This document shows positions 62,806-64,000 of a stretch of DNA of 64,000 nt, one piece after another. The DNA comes from CAWCTD01 sp963798455 (lineage in GTDB: Bacteria > Acidobacteriota > Terriglobia > Bryobacterales > Bryobacteraceae): positions 1,922,001 through 1,986,000 of the forward strand of contig CAWCTD010000003.1 in NCBI GenBank assembly GCA_963798455.1, in the 5' to 3' direction. The position numbers were made by a program, and so were the translations under genes. The notes under the pieces are model-generated. The model made no database searches. It had not been told where the DNA came from and saw only the letters and a program-made list of their open reading frames with translations. Each line of letters begins with the position of its first letter. Within the stretch, counting starts at the first letter, position 1.

Positions 62806-63783
62806 TTATCGAGGACCACCTGCCGGTGGAGGCATCATTCCCCTGCCAGGACGGGCAGGAGGGACGTAGTCCACGAGCTCGTCGACCGGCTTCTTCCCGG
62901 CCCACGCGATGCCACGGAGCAACGTCCGCTCAATCTGGTAATTGGCGAAATTGGCGTAGGTGTGGCCCTGCATCCACACGAAAGCGCGAGCGGGCTGACC
63001 ACCGGGGAGTGTGTGTTCGTACGTCCAGATCTGCGGCACGACTTCGCCCTTGTGTTCGCCGGCGCTGCGAGTTGGCGCGATCACTGTGGTTGCCAGCACG
63101 TGGATGGGAGGATTCTTCGCCCACGTCATCAGGAAGAAGGCTTCGTCCCAAAGCGTGATGTCGGACATGTCCTTCATGATGGGGTCCGATTTGTCCACGA
63201 CTGTGTAATGCACTGGCGCCTCCAAGGTGAAATTCACCTCACCATGCTTCTTTGCGCCACCCACCAACGTCGAAAAGTAGGCCGGATCCGGCCCGCACAT
63301 AGAGTCATGAAAACTAACCAGGCCGCCGCCACGTTTGACGAACGCCTCGAGCGTGGCCTTTTCGCTGTCGCTCAGGAAGCCTGCGTCGCCCTTGTAAATC
63401 ACGACGACGTCAGTATGTTCGAGGTCGGCACTGCTGGGGGGATGTATAGCGCCATCAACGACGGCCCCATGCTCCGTCAGAACCAGGCTCCAGTCGGCAA
63501 GATACTGCGCGTAGTCATGCTGGCCCGCTCCATGAGACTTGAGACCCGCCCAGATAAATACGTGCATACCATTGGGGTTCTGGCCCTGTTGTGGAGGAGC
63601 GCCTGTGCCGCCTCGAGCTTGCGCCCAGGCATTTGTCTGCACCGCCCCTGCTAGGAACAACAGAACTAAAGCGCCGAGTACAAGATGCAGGATTCTCGTT
63701 GAAAGTCTGTGATCCGTCCTACCCGTCGTAGTGGAAAGCCCAGGCTCGGTTCCCGTCCTGGCGCCATTTCGTTTGCTAGTCAC
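62806..63783 (-). CDS. ThuA-domain secreted protein
   Basis: A 325-residue exported protein. The signal segment ILHLVLGALVLLFLAGAVQT is preceded by an unusually long basic stretch of about 30 residues. The mature part has the ThuA (trehalose-utilisation-like, amidotransferase-fold) domain: VFIWAGLKSHGAGQHDYAQY, DVVVIYKGDAG, LEAFVKRGGGLVSFHDSM, VNFTLEAPVHYTVVDKSDPI and EVVPQIWTYEHTLPGGQPAR with FVWMQGHTYANF. Such proteins act in sugar metabolism, often near Gfo/Idh/MocA genes. The start is GTG 63783; a GAGGTGGTGACTT ribosome region precedes it. The C-terminus is Pro/Gly-rich. Confidence 0.9.
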   Translation of the reverse strand: MTSKRNGARTGTEPGLSTTTGRTDHRLSTRILHLVLGALVLLFLAGAVQTNAWAQARGGTGAPPQQGQNPNGMHVFIWAGLKSHGAGQHDYAQYLADWSLVLTEHGAVVDGAIHPPSSADLEHTDVVVIYKGDAGFLSDSEKATLEAFVKRGGGLVSFHDSMCGPDPAYFSTLVGGAKKHGEVNFTLEAPVHYTVVDKSDPIMKDMSDITLWDEAFFLMTWAKNPPIHVLATTVIAPTRSAGEHKGEVVPQIWTYEHTLPGGQPARAFVWMQGHTYANFANYQIERTLLRGIAWAGKKPVDELVDYVPPARPGRGMMPPPAGGPR

Positions 63784-64000
63784 AAGTCACCACCTCGTCT
63801 TTGTTTCAATGCTTGCTACAGCCCTTGAATCGTATCCGTATCCTCGGATCCGGGTGGACACTTCGGCGTGCTGATCTGGCGCGGCGCGCACATTAGAGGT
63901 TGAATAAGGGTCCGCGGACTTGAGATGTACTCACAGTATCGAAGTCCGAGTGGGTTGTCAATTGTCATTTGTCAGGCCGTCCGCCGCTTTCGGTTCGGTG

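Overview
High-GC bacterial DNA, most likely from an acidobacterium of the Bryobacter/Solibacter type. This is inferred from a DUF5715 peptidase-like protein, a VWFA-related secreted protein next to a very large exported protein, and many secreted or lipoprotein unknowns; there is no rRNA gene to confirm it.

Layout. 1-10.7 kb: chromosomal genes (partial transaldolase, DUF5715 protein, M3 oligopeptidase, DUF1015 protein, aldo/keto reductase, 1128-aa exported protein, VWFA protein). 10.8-15.8 kb: a complete type III-A effector operon csm1-csm2-csm3-csm4-csm5 whose Cas10 keeps its GGDD cyclase motif but lacks the HD nuclease domain; no CRISPR array, cas1, cas2, cas6 or csm6 is in the window. It is followed after 26 bp by an ExeA/GspA-type AAA ATPase, then by an exported protein made of sixteen copies of a 17-residue Pro-rich unit. 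17.9-22.2 kb: a membrane protein and a gamma-carbonic-anhydrase/hisS/aspS operon on the minus strand. 22.3-26.8 kb: small exported, lipoprotein and membrane unknowns with a dispersed 38-bp repeat.

27.1-36.2 kb: a 9-kb integrative element inserted in the 3' end of a tRNA-Lys(UUU) gene, with a 30-bp attachment duplication at the two ends, a tyrosine integrase next to the tRNA and a serine recombinase at the far end. It has replication and regulation genes but no structural or conjugation genes.

36.3-46.5 kb: a sugar-related and metabolic stretch (GHL6-like glycoside hydrolase, methyltransferase, radical SAM protein, fucose-isomerase-like gene, Gfo/Idh/MocA oxidoreductase, homoserine kinase). 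Several genes here are broken by single-base insertions, and two segments are duplicated.

46.5-57.7 kb: an insertion-sequence-rich island between two copies of the homoserine kinase 3' end. Two near-identical 2530-bp IS66-family elements in opposite orientation and one IS3-family (IS407-like) element have each split a gene (FRG-domain, unknown, DUF5677-like); each host gene can be rebuilt in frame. The second IS66 copy is flanked by perfect 210-bp direct repeats instead of the usual 8-bp duplication. 57.7-63.8 kb: a CheB/CheR/PAS fusion and a hybrid histidine kinase with overlapping ends, and a ThuA-domain secreted protein.
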